The notes beneath the pieces were generated by a model. It searched no databases. It worked only from the letters and a program-made list of their open reading frames with translations, and was not told the DNA's origin. Made by a program: the position numbers and the translations under genes. DNA of 64,000 nucleotides from an uncultured Gammaproteobacteria bacterium. GTDB taxonomy: Bacteria > Pseudomonadota > Gammaproteobacteria > Steroidobacterales > Woeseiaceae. The stretch's first letter is position 1. Each line of letters begins with the position of its first letter. Of the stretch, positions 52,513 to 63,400 are shown in pieces. Location: the NCBI GenBank assembly GCA_937899415.1, contig CALBPI010000057.1, forward strand, positions 1-64,000. Reading direction: 5' to 3'.

Positions 52513-53021
52513 GCAGGCGCCCCGAGGCAGTCGATACGTTGATCGGACACGGCGTCCAGAAGTGTCGACACTATGCCGTGACCAGGCACCATGAGTGTCG
52601 GCGCCAGTGTCGCCAGCGGGCGCAAGACAAACGCGCGTTCCGTCATGCGCGGATGCGGCAGCGTGAGCGTTGGCGTTTCGGTGACGACATCAGACAAGAG
52701 CAGAAGATCCAGGTCGAGACGACGCGGTGCCCATCGTACACCGTCACGCACCCGCCCGTGCTCACGCTCCAGCCCGAGCAACATCTCCAGAAGTGCGTCC
52801 GGTGCGCCCGACCAAAGAAAGCCGGCGACGGCATTGATGTAGTCGGGCTGCGGCCCCGTACCAACGGGCGCGCTGGCCCAAAGATCAGACGCCTGAAGTG
52901 CGCAAATGTCGGCGCGCTCGGCGAGGTCATTGAGCGCCGCCGTGACACGTTCGCAGGGCGCGTCGAGATTGCTGCCGACGCCGACGAAGGCCGGGCGCCA
53001 GCGCTCAGTCGTCACCGTCAT
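52509..53021 (-). CDS. folK: 2-amino-4-hydroxy-6-hydroxymethyldihydropteridine pyrophosphokinase FolK
   Basis: AFVGVGSNLDAP, WAPRRLDLDLLLLSD, LPHPRMTERAFVLRPLATLAP; start trimmed from 53279. Confidence 0.95.
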   Translation of the reverse strand: MTVTTERWRPAFVGVGSNLDAPCERVTAALNDLAERADICALQASDLWASAPVGTGPQPDYINAVAGFLWSGAPDALLEMLLGLEREHGRVRDGVRWAPRRLDLDLLLLSDVVTETPTLTLPHPRMTERAFVLRPLATLAPTLMVPGHGIVSTLLDAVSDQRIDCLGAPA

Positions 53022-54342
53022 TGCGCGGCTTGCGGCGACGACGGCGGCGGCGCTTGGGCCGGTCGCCCTCGCTGCGTCGGCTGCCCACGCCGAAAGCCTC
53101 ACCGCGCTGGCTACCCTCGAGCTCCTGCACCTCGGTCCAGAATTGTGCGACGTCCTCACCGACCTCGCCGATGCCGGCACGCAGCAACATGAAGTCGTAG
53201 GCAGCACGGAAGCGTCGGTGCTCGAGGAACGCGAGCGCCCGCGCGCCGCGCATTTTCTGGAAGCGCGGTTGCAGTGCAATCATCTCGCGTAACGGCGCCG
53301 TAAACCGCTTGGGCATCGAGATTATCTGCTGCTGGCGGCCCAGCACTTCGAACGTCGCCCGGCCCAGGGCCTGCGACGGCGACGCCGATTCGGTTTCATA
53401 AATCTCGGCGGCGCGCGCCTTGATCGGCCACCACATGAGCACCGCGAGCAAAAACATGGGTGTCACGGGCCGGCCTTCGGCAACCCGGTGGTCCGTGTTG
53501 TCCAGTGCACGCTGAATGAGTGTCTCGAAGTGCTCGCCGTCATGGGCCTGCAGACCTTGCCAGGCCTCGGGGAACAACTCGCGGAACACGCCGTGTTCGC
53601 GGAGTCGGTCATAACTCGCGCGCGCAAAGCCAGCCTGGAACAGCTTGAGAAACTCGTCGAAAAGTCGCGCGGCCGGCACGTTACTCAGGAGATTCTTGTG
53701 CTCGGCGATGCCTGCGCTCAGGCTCGGGTCCATATCAAAACCGAGCTTGGCCGCGAAGCGCACGGCGCGCAGCACGCGCACGGGATCTTCACGCAGGCGG
53801 CGTTCAGCCTCGCCGATCAGCTCGAGCCGACACCGCTCCACGTCAGCAACGCCGCCGACGTAGTCCCAGACCGAGAAGTCCTCGATGTTGTAGTAGAGCG
53901 CGTTGCAGGTGAAATCACGTCGCCAGACGTCGTCATCGATGCTGCCGTAGACATTGTCGCGGATGAGCCGACCCTCATCGTCCTTTTGTGCATCAGGATC
54001 CTCAGTGGCATCGGTGCTTGCCCGGAAGGTCGCCACCTCGATGATCTCGCGCCCGAAGCGCACGTGAACCAACCGAAAGCGCCGTCCGATGATGCGAGAA
54101 TTACGGAAGAGCGCATGCACCTCATCGGGCGACGCGTCGGTCGACACATCGAAGTCCTTGGGGTGCCCGCCGAGCAGCAGGTCGCGCACCGCACCGCCGA
54201 CAAGAAACGCCTGGTAGCCACCCTCGCGAAGGCGATACAACACCTTGAGCGCGGCCTTGGAGATATTCTTGCGGGAGATGCAGTGGTCTGCGCGCCCTAT
54301 GATGCGGGGTGCGCCATCAGACTGCCGGTCAGCCTGGGACAA
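53005..54342 (-). CDS. pcnB: Poly(A) polymerase I PcnB
   Basis: FLVGGAVRDLLLGGHPKDFDVSTDA, RRDFTCNALYYNI; Arg-rich tail RPKRRRRRRRKPRNDGDD. Confidence 0.95.
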   Translation of the reverse strand: MSQADRQSDGAPRIIGRADHCISRKNISKAALKVLYRLREGGYQAFLVGGAVRDLLLGGHPKDFDVSTDASPDEVHALFRNSRIIGRRFRLVHVRFGREIIEVATFRASTDATEDPDAQKDDEGRLIRDNVYGSIDDDVWRRDFTCNALYYNIEDFSVWDYVGGVADVERCRLELIGEAERRLREDPVRVLRAVRFAAKLGFDMDPSLSAGIAEHKNLLSNVPAARLFDEFLKLFQAGFARASYDRLREHGVFRELFPEAWQGLQAHDGEHFETLIQRALDNTDHRVAEGRPVTPMFLLAVLMWWPIKARAAEIYETESASPSQALGRATFEVLGRQQQIISMPKRFTAPLREMIALQPRFQKMRGARALAFLEHRRFRAAYDFMLLRAGIGEVGEDVAQFWTEVQELEGSQRGEAFGVGSRRSEGDRPKRRRRRRRKPRNDGDD

Positions 54343-54417
54343 TGGCGAAAAGCCTTTGAAACAGCGTCATCTCGTCACTATATCAGAGGCCCACAGCGTG
54401 AATCTCCAAAAGCCCAA

Positions 54418-54879
54418 ATGAACGACAACGCGACACCCGCCCTCGTCCACCCGTTGCGGCGCCTGGCCGCAATGGCCTACGACACCGTATTGCTCGCGGG
54501 CACACTGATCCTGGCTGGCATGCCCTGGGCCATTTTCGGGGCCAATGAAGAGACGGGCTACATCAGCGACGAACCGCAGAAGACCCTGTTCTTCATCTGG
54601 AACCTGGGGCTGATCTTTGGCTACTTCGCGCTGGGCTGGTGCCGCGGTGGCCGCACGCTGGGCATGCGGTCCTGGCGCCTGCAGCTGGTGGCCCGGGACA
54701 GCGGTCCCGTCACCGTGGGTCAGGCGCTGCGTCGATTCGCGGCGGCGCTGCTGGCCTGGCTACCGCTGGGCGCCGGTGTGCTTTGGCAATACAGGGATCG
54801 TGACGGCCTGACCTGGCACGACCGCTTATCGGGCACGCGCCTCGTGCAGCTGAAGAAGCCGCAAAAGAAGTCAGCTTAG
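54418..54879 (+). CDS. RDD family membrane protein
   Basis: PLRRLAAMAYDTVLLAG, GRTLGMRSWRLQLV, TWHDRLSGTRLV; start trimmed from 53488. Confidence 0.9.
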   Translation: MNDNATPALVHPLRRLAAMAYDTVLLAGTLILAGMPWAIFGANEETGYISDEPQKTLFFIWNLGLIFGYFALGWCRGGRTLGMRSWRLQLVARDSGPVTVGQALRRFAAALLAWLPLGAGVLWQYRDRDGLTWHDRLSGTRLVQLKKPQKKSA

Positions 54880-55940
54880 CGCACGCGCTGCAGCACGATA
54901 ATCGTCGCGATCGCGAGCGCCGCACTGGGCGCAAGACCCACGAGCGCCGGCTCAAGCGCAAATACCTGCCCCGAATTCGCCAGCGTGCGACTAGCCAGGA
55001 AATAGGCCAGTCCAATCAAGACACCCAGGGTGAGCCGGGCGCCCGTGCCCGAGCGACGTAGTGCGCCGAAGACGAACCCAATCGCCAGCATGGGCATGAG
55101 CACGGTGGCCAGGACGTCGGAAACACGCGACCACAATTCCGTCTCGTAGGCCCGCGCGTCAAGGCGGTTCGCGCGCAGATAACTCAAATAGGCCAGCAAG
55201 CCACGAACAGACAGGCTGTAAGGACGCAGCGCCGCGATGCCGAGCAGCTCGGCGTCGACATTGAAGTCTCGGAGGATTGTGGGCGCGCTCGTCGCGGAAA
55301 CGTTCATGCCGTCGAAGCGCGTTTCGGTGAAGCTCTGCAATGCCCAGCGCCCGTCGGGATCGAGATCGGCGCGACTCGCATAGGCAACCATGGCCAGTTC
55401 CTGGTCAGACTCGACCTCGAACACGTAAACGCCACCAAACTGCAGTTGTTCGTCGACACGCTCCACATTGAACACGCGGCGGCCATCGCGCACCCAGGTG
55501 TTGCTCGTGCCGGCGAGGTCGGCCCGATTGCGCGCGGCCGTCCGATACTTGCGCGCGAACTGGTCAAGCGGCGGCGCGATGTACTCTGCGATTACGGCGC
55601 CGCCCACGGCCAGCAACAGCCCGGAGACGGCCACAGCCAGCCCGAGACGACGCGCGGAGATGCCCGCCGCTCGCATCGCGATCAGTTCGCTGTGCCCTGC
55701 GAGGTTACCGAGTCCGACCAGCGCACCCAGTAAGGTGGCGACGGGCAGCATGTCGACACCCAGCATCGGCAGTCGCAATGCCGTGTAGAGCGCTGCGCCT
55801 GCCGTCGTGTAGCTGCCTTCTCCGGTGTCGTCGAGCTGTCCGATAAACTCGATGAAGCCCGCCACGGCCAGCAGTACCAGCAGTACGAGCCCCGTGGCGC
55901 CGAGCACCGTGCGCAGCAGGTAGGCAGCGAGCGTCTTCAT
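54876..55940 (-). CDS. lptG: LPS export permease LptG
   Basis: MKTLAAYLLRTVLGATGLVLLVLLAVAGFIEFIGQLDD; paired with lptF; start trimmed from 55979. Confidence 0.93.
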   Translation of the reverse strand: MKTLAAYLLRTVLGATGLVLLVLLAVAGFIEFIGQLDDTGEGSYTTAGAALYTALRLPMLGVDMLPVATLLGALVGLGNLAGHSELIAMRAAGISARRLGLAVAVSGLLLAVGGAVIAEYIAPPLDQFARKYRTAARNRADLAGTSNTWVRDGRRVFNVERVDEQLQFGGVYVFEVESDQELAMVAYASRADLDPDGRWALQSFTETRFDGMNVSATSAPTILRDFNVDAELLGIAALRPYSLSVRGLLAYLSYLRANRLDARAYETELWSRVSDVLATVLMPMLAIGFVFGALRRSGTGARLTLGVLIGLAYFLASRTLANSGQVFALEPALVGLAPSAALAIATIIVLQRVR

Positions 55941-57031
55941 GAGGCCAGCCACCGCGACGGCCGGAAGCGACCAAACCACCCGTTCTGCGACGCCACCATA
56001 GCCATCGCGATGAACGCCATGGCGGCGTGCACGAACCAGATTCCGATGCGTGGATCAATTTGCTCGCGTTCCACCCAGACTTTGGCGGCACCGATCAGGT
56101 TGAAGTAGATGATGAACACGAGCACGCCGATCGCGAGCTTGCCGTAACGCCCCTGGCGCGGCTGGCTCCTGGACAGCGGCACGGCGAGCAGGGCCAGCAC
56201 CAGCGTGGCCAGCGGCACGGACACGCGCCACTGCAGCTCGGCAATCTCGAGCGGGTCACGGGTTCCCAAAAGCTCAGCCGTCGACTTGGCCTCGGGCTTG
56301 AGCTCGCCCACCTCGGCCGCCGGCAGCGTGAAGGGCAAGCCGTACTCTGTGAACTCCACGATCTGGAACTGCGCCGCGCCCGGCACACCCAAGTAGCGGC
56401 GTCCGTCCGACAGTACGATGTAGCGCACGTCGTCGTCGCCATTGCGCTGCGTACCGCGCTTGGCCAGAACCACTTCGACTTCGTTATCGAGCCGGCGCTG
56501 CAGGAACACGTTAACGAGCGAGCCGTCGCCGTCGATCTGCTCCGCGAAAATCACCGTACCCTCGTCGCCCGCCTCGACAAAGCGACCCGCTTCGATCGCG
56601 GACAGGTCCATACGCCGCTGCGTCTCGGCGCCAATCACCTCGATTTTTGCGAGCGACTGTGGCGCGATCACCAACGCAAGCCAGGCGACAAGCGCGGCCA
56701 GTGGCAGTGCGAGCCACGCGACCGGCCGGTACAGGCCGCCGGGCCCAACGCGGCAGGCCATCATCGCCGGCAGCTCGCTGTCGCTGTAGAGCCTCGCCAG
56801 CGCGAGCATGACGGCCAGAAACAGCCCGAACGGGATCAGAATGGTCAGGTACTGCAACGCCGTGAGCCCGATCACGCTGAATACAGCGTCCTTCGCAATC
56901 TTGTCTCGGGCTGCGTCGCCCAGCACCCGGGCAAACTGATTCGACAGCAGGATCGCCAGCAACACGCCCGTGACGGAAACCCAGGTCTGGGCCGCCTCGC
57001 GGAGAATATAGCGATCGAGAATACGGAACAT
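55937..57031 (-). CDS. lptF: LPS export permease LptF
   Basis: MFRILDRYILREAAQTWVSVTGVLLAILLSNQFARVLG (alternative start 57040). Confidence 0.93.
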   Translation of the reverse strand: MFRILDRYILREAAQTWVSVTGVLLAILLSNQFARVLGDAARDKIAKDAVFSVIGLTALQYLTILIPFGLFLAVMLALARLYSDSELPAMMACRVGPGGLYRPVAWLALPLAALVAWLALVIAPQSLAKIEVIGAETQRRMDLSAIEAGRFVEAGDEGTVIFAEQIDGDGSLVNVFLQRRLDNEVEVVLAKRGTQRNGDDDVRYIVLSDGRRYLGVPGAAQFQIVEFTEYGLPFTLPAAEVGELKPEAKSTAELLGTRDPLEIAELQWRVSVPLATLVLALLAVPLSRSQPRQGRYGKLAIGVLVFIIYFNLIGAAKVWVEREQIDPRIGIWFVHAAMAFIAMAMVASQNGWFGRFRPSRWLAS

Positions 57032-57290
57032 GGGGCTCAACGGGCGCTTAATTTCGGCCGGAGCTTCCAGTATTATCAGGCGCGCTCCGGGGGGGAGTTA
57101 GCTCGAATAGTAGCAGTGCGGCTCGTCGAAAACCTGCCATCGCCACGCCAACGCACCTGTTGCCAACACCCATCAGCTACGCCACCGCGGTGGTCTGGCG
57201 GCTTTGATCGCCAGAAAACCTTTCGAACAACAAGACCAAGCGGCAAGGAAAGAACGGGCCCCAGCCCGGGCCGCAGCAGGAGAGCCTCGA

Positions 57291-58778
57291 ATGGAATGTG
57301 TGACCACGACGGCCGATGCCGCGAAGAAGGCGACGGACTGTGTCATCGTCGGCATCTACGACAAGAAGCGCTTGAGCGAAGCCGCTGAAGCCATCGACGA
57401 CGCGGGCGACGGCCTAATCTCGAAACTCGTCGATCAGGGTGACCTGAGCGGCAAGCTGGGCGCGGCCGCGCTCCTAGCACGCCCGGCCGGCCTCAAGGCT
57501 AAGCGACTCGTCGTCGTAGGGCTTGGCACCAAGAACACCTTCGGCCGCCGCGAGTACCACCGCGCGACGCGCGCCGCACTCGCCAGCATTCGCTCGACGA
57601 AAGTTCGTGATGTCGTGAGCTACCTGTCGGCTGAGCCCGTGCGCGACTGCGAGCCCTACTACCGGGGCCGACTCGCCGCGCAGGCGCTGGGCGAGCACCT
57701 GTACCGGTTTACCAGCACGAAGAACGACAAGACGCCGCCCGCACCACGGATCCGCAAGCTCACGCTCGCGGCCGCTGAGCGTAGCGACCGCGACGAACTC
57801 ACATTGGGGGCAGAACATGGCGCCGGCATCGCAGTGGGCATGAACCTCACTCGCGATTTGGGCAACACGCCGCCAAACATTTGTAACCCGTCCTACCTCG
57901 CCGACCAGGCGCGCGAGATGGCCGACAAATACACCAACCTCGAAGTCCGCGTGCTCGAGGAAGAAGACATGCTCGCATTGGGTATGAATTCGCTGCTGTC
58001 CGTCGGCGACGGATCCGATCAACCTTCGAAACTTATCCAGCTCGACTACCGCAACAACGGCGACGCCTCACCGGCCATTCTCGTGGGCAAAGGCATCACC
58101 TTCGACTCAGGCGGCATTTCGCTGAAGCCCGGCCCGGCGATGGACGAGATGAAGTACGACATGGGCGGCGCGGCGGCCGTCATGGGTGCCATGGCAGCGG
58201 TTGCGGCATTGCGCCTGCCTATCAACCTCACGGTCATCGTGCCGAGCGCCGAAAACATGCCCAGCGGTCGCGCGACGCGCCCGGGGGACGTGGTCGAGAG
58301 CATGTCGGGCAAAACCATCGAAATTCTCAACACGGACGCCGAAGGTCGCCTCATCCTCTGCGACGCGTTGACCTACGCGCAGCAGTACGGACCCACGATG
58401 CTTATCGACGTGGCGACATTGACCGGAGCCTGCGTCATCGCGCTGGGGCGCCACCGGTCCGGCGTGATGACCAACGACGACACGCTTGCCGACGAGATCG
58501 TGGCGGCCGGTGAGCGCGCGGTAGACCGCGCCTGGCACCTGCCACTGGACCAGGAGTACGCCGACCAGCTCAAGAGCAATTTCGCGGATCTCGCCAACAT
58601 CGGCGGCCGCGAGGGTGGCGTGATTACGGCAGGCGCATTCCTCTGGCAATTCACGAAGAAGGCCCGCTGGGCACACATCGATATTGCCGGCACGGCCTGG
58701 CTCAGCGGCGGCAAGAAGGGTGCAACGGGCCGACCTGTACCGTTGCTGCTCGATCTGCTGCTGCAGCAGATCGACTAG
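57291..58778 (+). CDS. pepA: Leucyl aminopeptidase
   Basis: VGKGITFDSGGISLKP, NTDAEGRLILCDAL; RBS aggaga before ATG 57291. Confidence 0.96.
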   Translation: MECVTTTADAAKKATDCVIVGIYDKKRLSEAAEAIDDAGDGLISKLVDQGDLSGKLGAAALLARPAGLKAKRLVVVGLGTKNTFGRREYHRATRAALASIRSTKVRDVVSYLSAEPVRDCEPYYRGRLAAQALGEHLYRFTSTKNDKTPPAPRIRKLTLAAAERSDRDELTLGAEHGAGIAVGMNLTRDLGNTPPNICNPSYLADQAREMADKYTNLEVRVLEEEDMLALGMNSLLSVGDGSDQPSKLIQLDYRNNGDASPAILVGKGITFDSGGISLKPGPAMDEMKYDMGGAAAVMGAMAAVAALRLPINLTVIVPSAENMPSGRATRPGDVVESMSGKTIEILNTDAEGRLILCDALTYAQQYGPTMLIDVATLTGACVIALGRHRSGVMTNDDTLADEIVAAGERAVDRAWHLPLDQEYADQLKSNFADLANIGGREGGVITAGAFLWQFTKKARWAHIDIAGTAWLSGGKKGATGRPVPLLLDLLLQQID

Positions 58779-58784
58779 GCGCTC

Positions 58785-59204
58785 GTGGCGCGCGCCGACT
58801 TCTACCTGCTGCGCGACGCCGGCGACGCCGCGCGGGAGCGGTTTGCCTGTCGGCTCGCGGCCAAGGTTTACGGCCTCGACCACGCGGTGCACCTGCGCGT
58901 TCCCGACGCTGCCGCCCTCGAGCGGCTCGACGCGTTGCTTTGGACCTTCACCGACGACAGTTTCGTGCCCCACGACCTGGCACTCGACGGTCAGCGCACG
59001 GCGCCCGTGACGCTGGCCGACGCCGCGCGGCCGTTGCCCGAGGGGACAGAGGTGTGCATCAACCTCTGCGACGATACCGTGGACACCCAGTGTCCGCGCA
59101 TCGCTGAAATCGTCAGCGGCGACGACGCGGGCCGCGCCAACGGCCGGCAGCGCTACGCGAGCTACCGCGAGCGGGGTCTCGATCTCGACATGCACGAGCT
59201 CTGA
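58785..59204 (+). CDS. holC: DNA polymerase III chi subunit
   Basis: ARADFYLLRD...LDALLWTFTDDSFVPHDL; between pepA and valS; GTG start. Confidence 0.92.
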   Translation: MARADFYLLRDAGDAARERFACRLAAKVYGLDHAVHLRVPDAAALERLDALLWTFTDDSFVPHDLALDGQRTAPVTLADAARPLPEGTEVCINLCDDTVDTQCPRIAEIVSGDDAGRANGRQRYASYRERGLDLDMHEL

Positions 59205-59208
59205 GGCC

Positions 59209-59493
59209 ATGAACGACGACGACATTCCCGTACTCACCAAAGTGGTCCGCCGCGAACGTCGGGCCCACCCGACGCTGACCCCCGACCTGCGCGCCGCCGT
59301 GGTAAAGGACGTCACGGCGCATTGCCGCGATGCCGTCGCCGACCTCATCCAGGCGGCAGCCGTCGATATTGATGCGCTGCTCACCGATCGCGTCATGGCC
59401 GAGCTGATGGAACGGCTGCCCAGCCTCGTGGAAACCGCGCTTGCCGAATGCATCGCGAAGCAAGAGGCAGAGCACGACGAGGCCGACAGCTAG
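59209..59493 (+). CDS. Small conserved-looking protein of unknown function
   Basis: 94 aa ORF closely packed between holC and valS. Confidence 0.65.
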   Translation: MNDDDIPVLTKVVRRERRAHPTLTPDLRAAVVKDVTAHCRDAVADLIQAAAVDIDALLTDRVMAELMERLPSLVETALAECIAKQEAEHDEADS

Positions 59494-59566
59494 CCGACCG
59501 GGGGCCGACTGGCTACACTCGCCGGCTACCCCATTTCAAAGCCCGCCTCGGGCGGATCAGACACTC

Positions 59567-62329
59567 ATGGACAAGACCTACTCGCCGCATGCGATCGAGG
59601 CCCGGCACTACGCGCGCTGGGAAGCCGAAGGCCGCTTCCGCGCCCAGGGTGGCGACACCGCATTCTGCATCGTGATCCCGCCGCCCAACGTAACGGGCAC
59701 GCTGCACATGGGCCACGCGTTCCAGGACACGATCATGGACGCGCTCACGCGCTACCACCGGCTGCGCGGCGACAACACGCTCTGGCAGCACGGCACCGAC
59801 CACGCGGGCATCGCCACGCAGATGGTGGTGGAGCGCCAGCTCAATGCCGCGGGTACTTCGCGCCGCGATATCGGTCGCGATGCCTTCGTCGAAAAAGTCT
59901 GGGAGTGGAAGGACACCTCGGGTAATCGCATTAACGACCAACTGCGTCGCCTGGGCGCCTCCGTGGACTGGGATCGCGAACGCTTCACAATGGACGAGGG
60001 TCTGTCCGACGCCGTTACCGAAGTGTTCGTGCGGCTCCACGACGAAGGGCTCATTTACCGCGGCAAGCGCCTCGTCAACTGGGACCCCGTGCTGCACACG
60101 GCATTGTCGGATCTCGAGGTCCTGTCTGAAGACGAGAACGGCAGCCTCTGGCATTTCCGCTACCCGCTCGAGGACGGCTCGGGCCACCTCACGGTCGCGA
60201 CCACGCGCCCCGAGACGATGCTCGGCGATACGGCCGTGGCCGTGCATCCCGAAGACGAGCGCTACCGTGATCTCGTCGGCAAGCGAGTGCGCCTGCCACT
60301 CGTCGATCGCCTTATCCCGATCGTCGCGGACGACTACGTCGACCCGGAGTTCGGCACGGGCTGCGTGAAAATCACGCCCGCGCACGACTTCAACGACTAC
60401 GACATTGGCCAGCGCCACAGTCTTGAGATTATCAACATCCTCGATGACAACGCGGCGATCAACGACAACGCACCCGAGCGCTTCCGCGGGATGGACCGCT
60501 TCGATGCCCGCAAGGCCGTGGTTGCCGAGTTCGAATCACTGGGCCTGCTCGAAGGTGTCGAGCCGCATCAGCTCAAGGTGCCGCGCGGCGACCGCAGCGG
60601 TGCTGTGGTTGAGCCCTATCTGACAGACCAGTGGTACGTAAAGATCCAGCCGCTCGCCGACCCGGCCATCGCCGCGGTCGAGAATGGTGATATCAAGTTC
60701 GTTCCCGAGAACTGGTCCAAGACCTACTTCGACTGGATGCACAAGATCCAGGACTGGTGCATCAGTCGCCAGCTCTGGTGGGGGCATCGCATTCCCGCCT
60801 GGTACGACGACAACGGCGGCATTTATGTCGGTCGCAACGAAGCTGATGTGCGCAAGAAGTACAGCCTGGCGGCAGACCTCACGCTGCGCCAGGACGACGA
60901 CGTGCTCGATACCTGGTTCAGCTCGGCGCTGTGGCCGTTCTCGACACTGGGCTGGCCCGACGAGACGCCCGAGCTCAAGACCTTTTACCCAACCAACGTG
61001 TTGGTCACAGGCTTCGACATCATCTTCTTCTGGGTCGCGCGCATGATCATGTTCGGGCTCAAATTCGCCGGTGATGTGCCGTTTCGCGAGGTCTACATCC
61101 ACGGCCTGATCCGCGACCAGGACGGACAGAAGATGTCGAAGTCGAAGGGCAACGTCCTTGCCCCCATCGATCTCATCGACGGCATCGATCTTGAGTCGCT
61201 CGTCACCAAACGCACGACGGGGCTCATGCAGCCGCATCTGGCGCCCAAGATCGAGAAGGCGACGCGTCGACAGTTCCCCGATGGCATTCCCGAATTCGGC
61301 ACCGACGCGCTGCGCTACACGTTTGCGTCGCTGGCGACGACGGGCCGCGACATTCGCTTCGACCTGGGCCGCATCGAGGGCTACCGCAATTTCTGCAACA
61401 AGCTCTGGAATGCCTCGCGCTTCGTGCTGAGCGTCACCGAGGCACTCGAGGATGGCGATGTGGCCACGCCAACGCCGGGTCTGGCCGACCGCTGGATTCG
61501 TTCGCGGCTCGCGCACTGCGCAGCCGAAGTGGAGCGCCAGTTCGAGCGCTACCGCTTCGACCTTGCCGCGCAGGCACTCTACGAATTCACCTGGTATGAA
61601 TTCTGCGACTGGTACGTCGAGCTCAGCAAAGCGACGCTCTACGCCGATGACGCAGCCGCTGGCGACAAGGCCGCAGCCATGACCACACTCGTTGAAGTGC
61701 TTGAGTCACTCCTGCGCCTGCTGCACCCGATCATGCCGTTCATCAGCGAAGAGATCTGGCTGCGCGTCGCGCCGCGTGCGAAGGTCAGCGGCGAGTCGAT
61801 CTGCGACATGCGCTGGCCGGAGACAGGCACGCGTGACGACGATGCCGAACGCGAGCTGGGCTGGGTACAGCAGTTCGTGCTGGGCGTGCGTCAGATCCGT
61901 GGCGAGATGGACATCGCACCCGGCAAGCCGCTGCCGGTGCTGCTCAAGGCGGCGTCCGACGACGACCTGGCCCTGCTCGAGGCACACCGGCCGCTGCTCG
62001 CACGAATGGGCAACATCGAATCGATTGATGTTACTGCTGAGGGCGACACGGCACCCGCCAGCGCCACGGCACTGCACGGCGAGATGCGCATCCACGTGCC
62101 CATGGCCGGGCTCATCGATGTCGGCAAGGAACTCGAACGTCTGGGCAAGCAGCTCGATAAGTCGCGCCAGGATTTGTCCCGAACGCGGGGTAAACTCGAC
62201 AACCCGAGCTTCGTCGACCGGGCGCCGGCCGAGGTCGTGGCCACGGAACGGGCCCGTGCCGCAGAGCACGAACAGACGGTCTCGCGGCTCGAAGCACAGA
62301 TCGCGGAGCTCGAATCGCTCGCAGATTGA
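59567..62329 (+). CDS. valS: Valyl-tRNA synthetase
   Basis: [28 protein letters not shown]-terminal coiled coil; start trimmed to ATG 59567. Confidence 0.98.
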   Translation: MDKTYSPHAIEARHYARWEAEGRFRAQGGDTAFCIVIPPPNVTGTLHMGHAFQDTIMDALTRYHRLRGDNTLWQHGTDHAGIATQMVVERQLNAAGTSRRDIGRDAFVEKVWEWKDTSGNRINDQLRRLGASVDWDRERFTMDEGLSDAVTEVFVRLHDEGLIYRGKRLVNWDPVLHTALSDLEVLSEDENGSLWHFRYPLEDGSGHLTVATTRPETMLGDTAVAVHPEDERYRDLVGKRVRLPLVDRLIPIVADDYVDPEFGTGCVKITPAHDFNDYDIGQRHSLEIINILDDNAAINDNAPERFRGMDRFDARKAVVAEFESLGLLEGVEPHQLKVPRGDRSGAVVEPYLTDQWYVKIQPLADPAIAAVENGDIKFVPENWSKTYFDWMHKIQDWCISRQLWWGHRIPAWYDDNGGIYVGRNEADVRKKYSLAADLTLRQDDDVLDTWFSSALWPFSTLGWPDETPELKTFYPTNVLVTGFDIIFFWVARMIMFGLKFAGDVPFREVYIHGLIRDQDGQKMSKSKGNVLAPIDLIDGIDLESLVTKRTTGLMQPHLAPKIEKATRRQFPDGIPEFGTDALRYTFASLATTGRDIRFDLGRIEGYRNFCNKLWNASRFVLSVTEALEDGDVATPTPGLADRWIRSRLAHCAAEVERQFERYRFDLAAQALYEFTWYEFCDWYVELSKATLYADDAAAGDKAAAMTTLVEVLESLLRLLHPIMPFISEEIWLRVAPRAKVSGESICDMRWPETGTRDDDAERELGWVQQFVLGVRQIRGEMDIAPGKPLPVLLKAASDDDLALLEAHRPLLARMGNIESIDVTAEGDTAPASATALHGEMRIHVPMAGLIDVGKELERLGKQLDKSRQDLSRTRGKLDNPSFVDRAPAEVVATERARAAEHEQTVSRLEAQIAELESLAD

Positions 62330-62440
62330 GCCCCGGGGCACCAATCAGCCGGTAATGGGTCACATTCTGAGTGCGGCGTCCGTGCAAGGTGGCCGTGATT
62401 TGGCCATGATGCGTGTTGGTACTGCCCCCGAGGGTCTCCT

Positions 62441-63400
62441 GTGACCGATCCCGTTTCGATTTCGAAAGCCACGCCTGAACAGGCGCGCGACGCGCTTGTC
62501 GCCGCCCGTGACGCGCTCAACGGCATCATCCTGGGCAAGCCGCAGCAGATCGACCTGGCGATCACGTGCCTGCTCGCCCGCGGCCACCTGCTTATTGAAG
62601 ACGTACCGGGCGTCGGCAAGACGACGATGGCGCGCGCACTGGCCGTCATCCTGGGCCTCGACTTTGCAAGGATCCAGTTTACTAGCGACCTGCTGCCTGC
62701 CGACATCACCGGCTTGTCGATCTACCAGAAAGACGACGGCACGTTCCGCTTTCACCCGGGCCCCGTGTTTACCCAGATGCTGCTGGCCGACGAGATCAAC
62801 CGCGCCACGCCGAAAGCGCAGAGTGCATTGCTCGAAGCCATGCAGGAGCGCCAGGTCACGATTGACGGCGAGCGCCGTCCGCTGCCCGAACCGTTCTTCG
62901 TGGTGGCCACGCAGAACCCGACGGATCAGATTGGTACTTTTGAGCTGCCCGAATCACAGCTCGACCGCTTCCTCATGCGCGTTGAAATCGGCTATCCCGA
63001 CGGCGAAGCCGAGCGCCGCCTGCTCGACGGGGAAAACCCGGGCGCCTCACTCGACACCATCGAACCGGCACTGAGTGCCGCCGATATCGTCGCGCTTCAA
63101 AGCGAAGTGGCGGGCGTCACGGCCAACGCGCACCTGCTCGACTACTTGCAGGCGCTCGTCGCGCACACGCGCAACGCGCCCGAGTTCGTGACGGGCCTGT
63201 CGCCGCGCGCCTCAATCGCGCTCGCGAATGCCTCGCGCGCCTACGCGCTGCTCGCCGGGCGCAGTGTCGTGTACCCGGATGACCTGCAGGCTGTGTTCGC
63301 CGCCATCGCGGGCCACCGCCTCGTCGTGACCAGCGAGTTTGCACACCTGTCGCCCGCCGACCGCGCCGCGCATGTCCTCGACGCCGTGGCCATCCCTTAG
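62441..63400 (+). CDS. MoxR family AAA+ ATPase
   Basis: LLIEDVPGVGKTTMARALA, LLADEINRATPKAQSALLEAMQERQVTIDG, FVVATQNPTDQIGTFELPESQLDRF. Confidence 0.96.
   Translation: MTDPVSISKATPEQARDALVAARDALNGIILGKPQQIDLAITCLLARGHLLIEDVPGVGKTTMARALAVILGLDFARIQFTSDLLPADITGLSIYQKDDGTFRFHPGPVFTQMLLADEINRATPKAQSALLEAMQERQVTIDGERRPLPEPFFVVATQNPTDQIGTFELPESQLDRFLMRVEIGYPDGEAERRLLDGENPGASLDTIEPALSAADIVALQSEVAGVTANAHLLDYLQALVAHTRNAPEFVTGLSPRASIALANASRAYALLAGRSVVYPDDLQAVFAAIAGHRLVVTSEFAHLSPADRAAHVLDAVAIP

Noticed and set aside
53488-54417. Long plus-strand extension upstream of the RDD gene (463-aa ORF)
   Set aside because: Antisense to pcnB; the RDD family start is ATG 54418
58107-59453. 448-aa minus-strand ORF
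   Set aside because: Antisense shadow of pepA and holC
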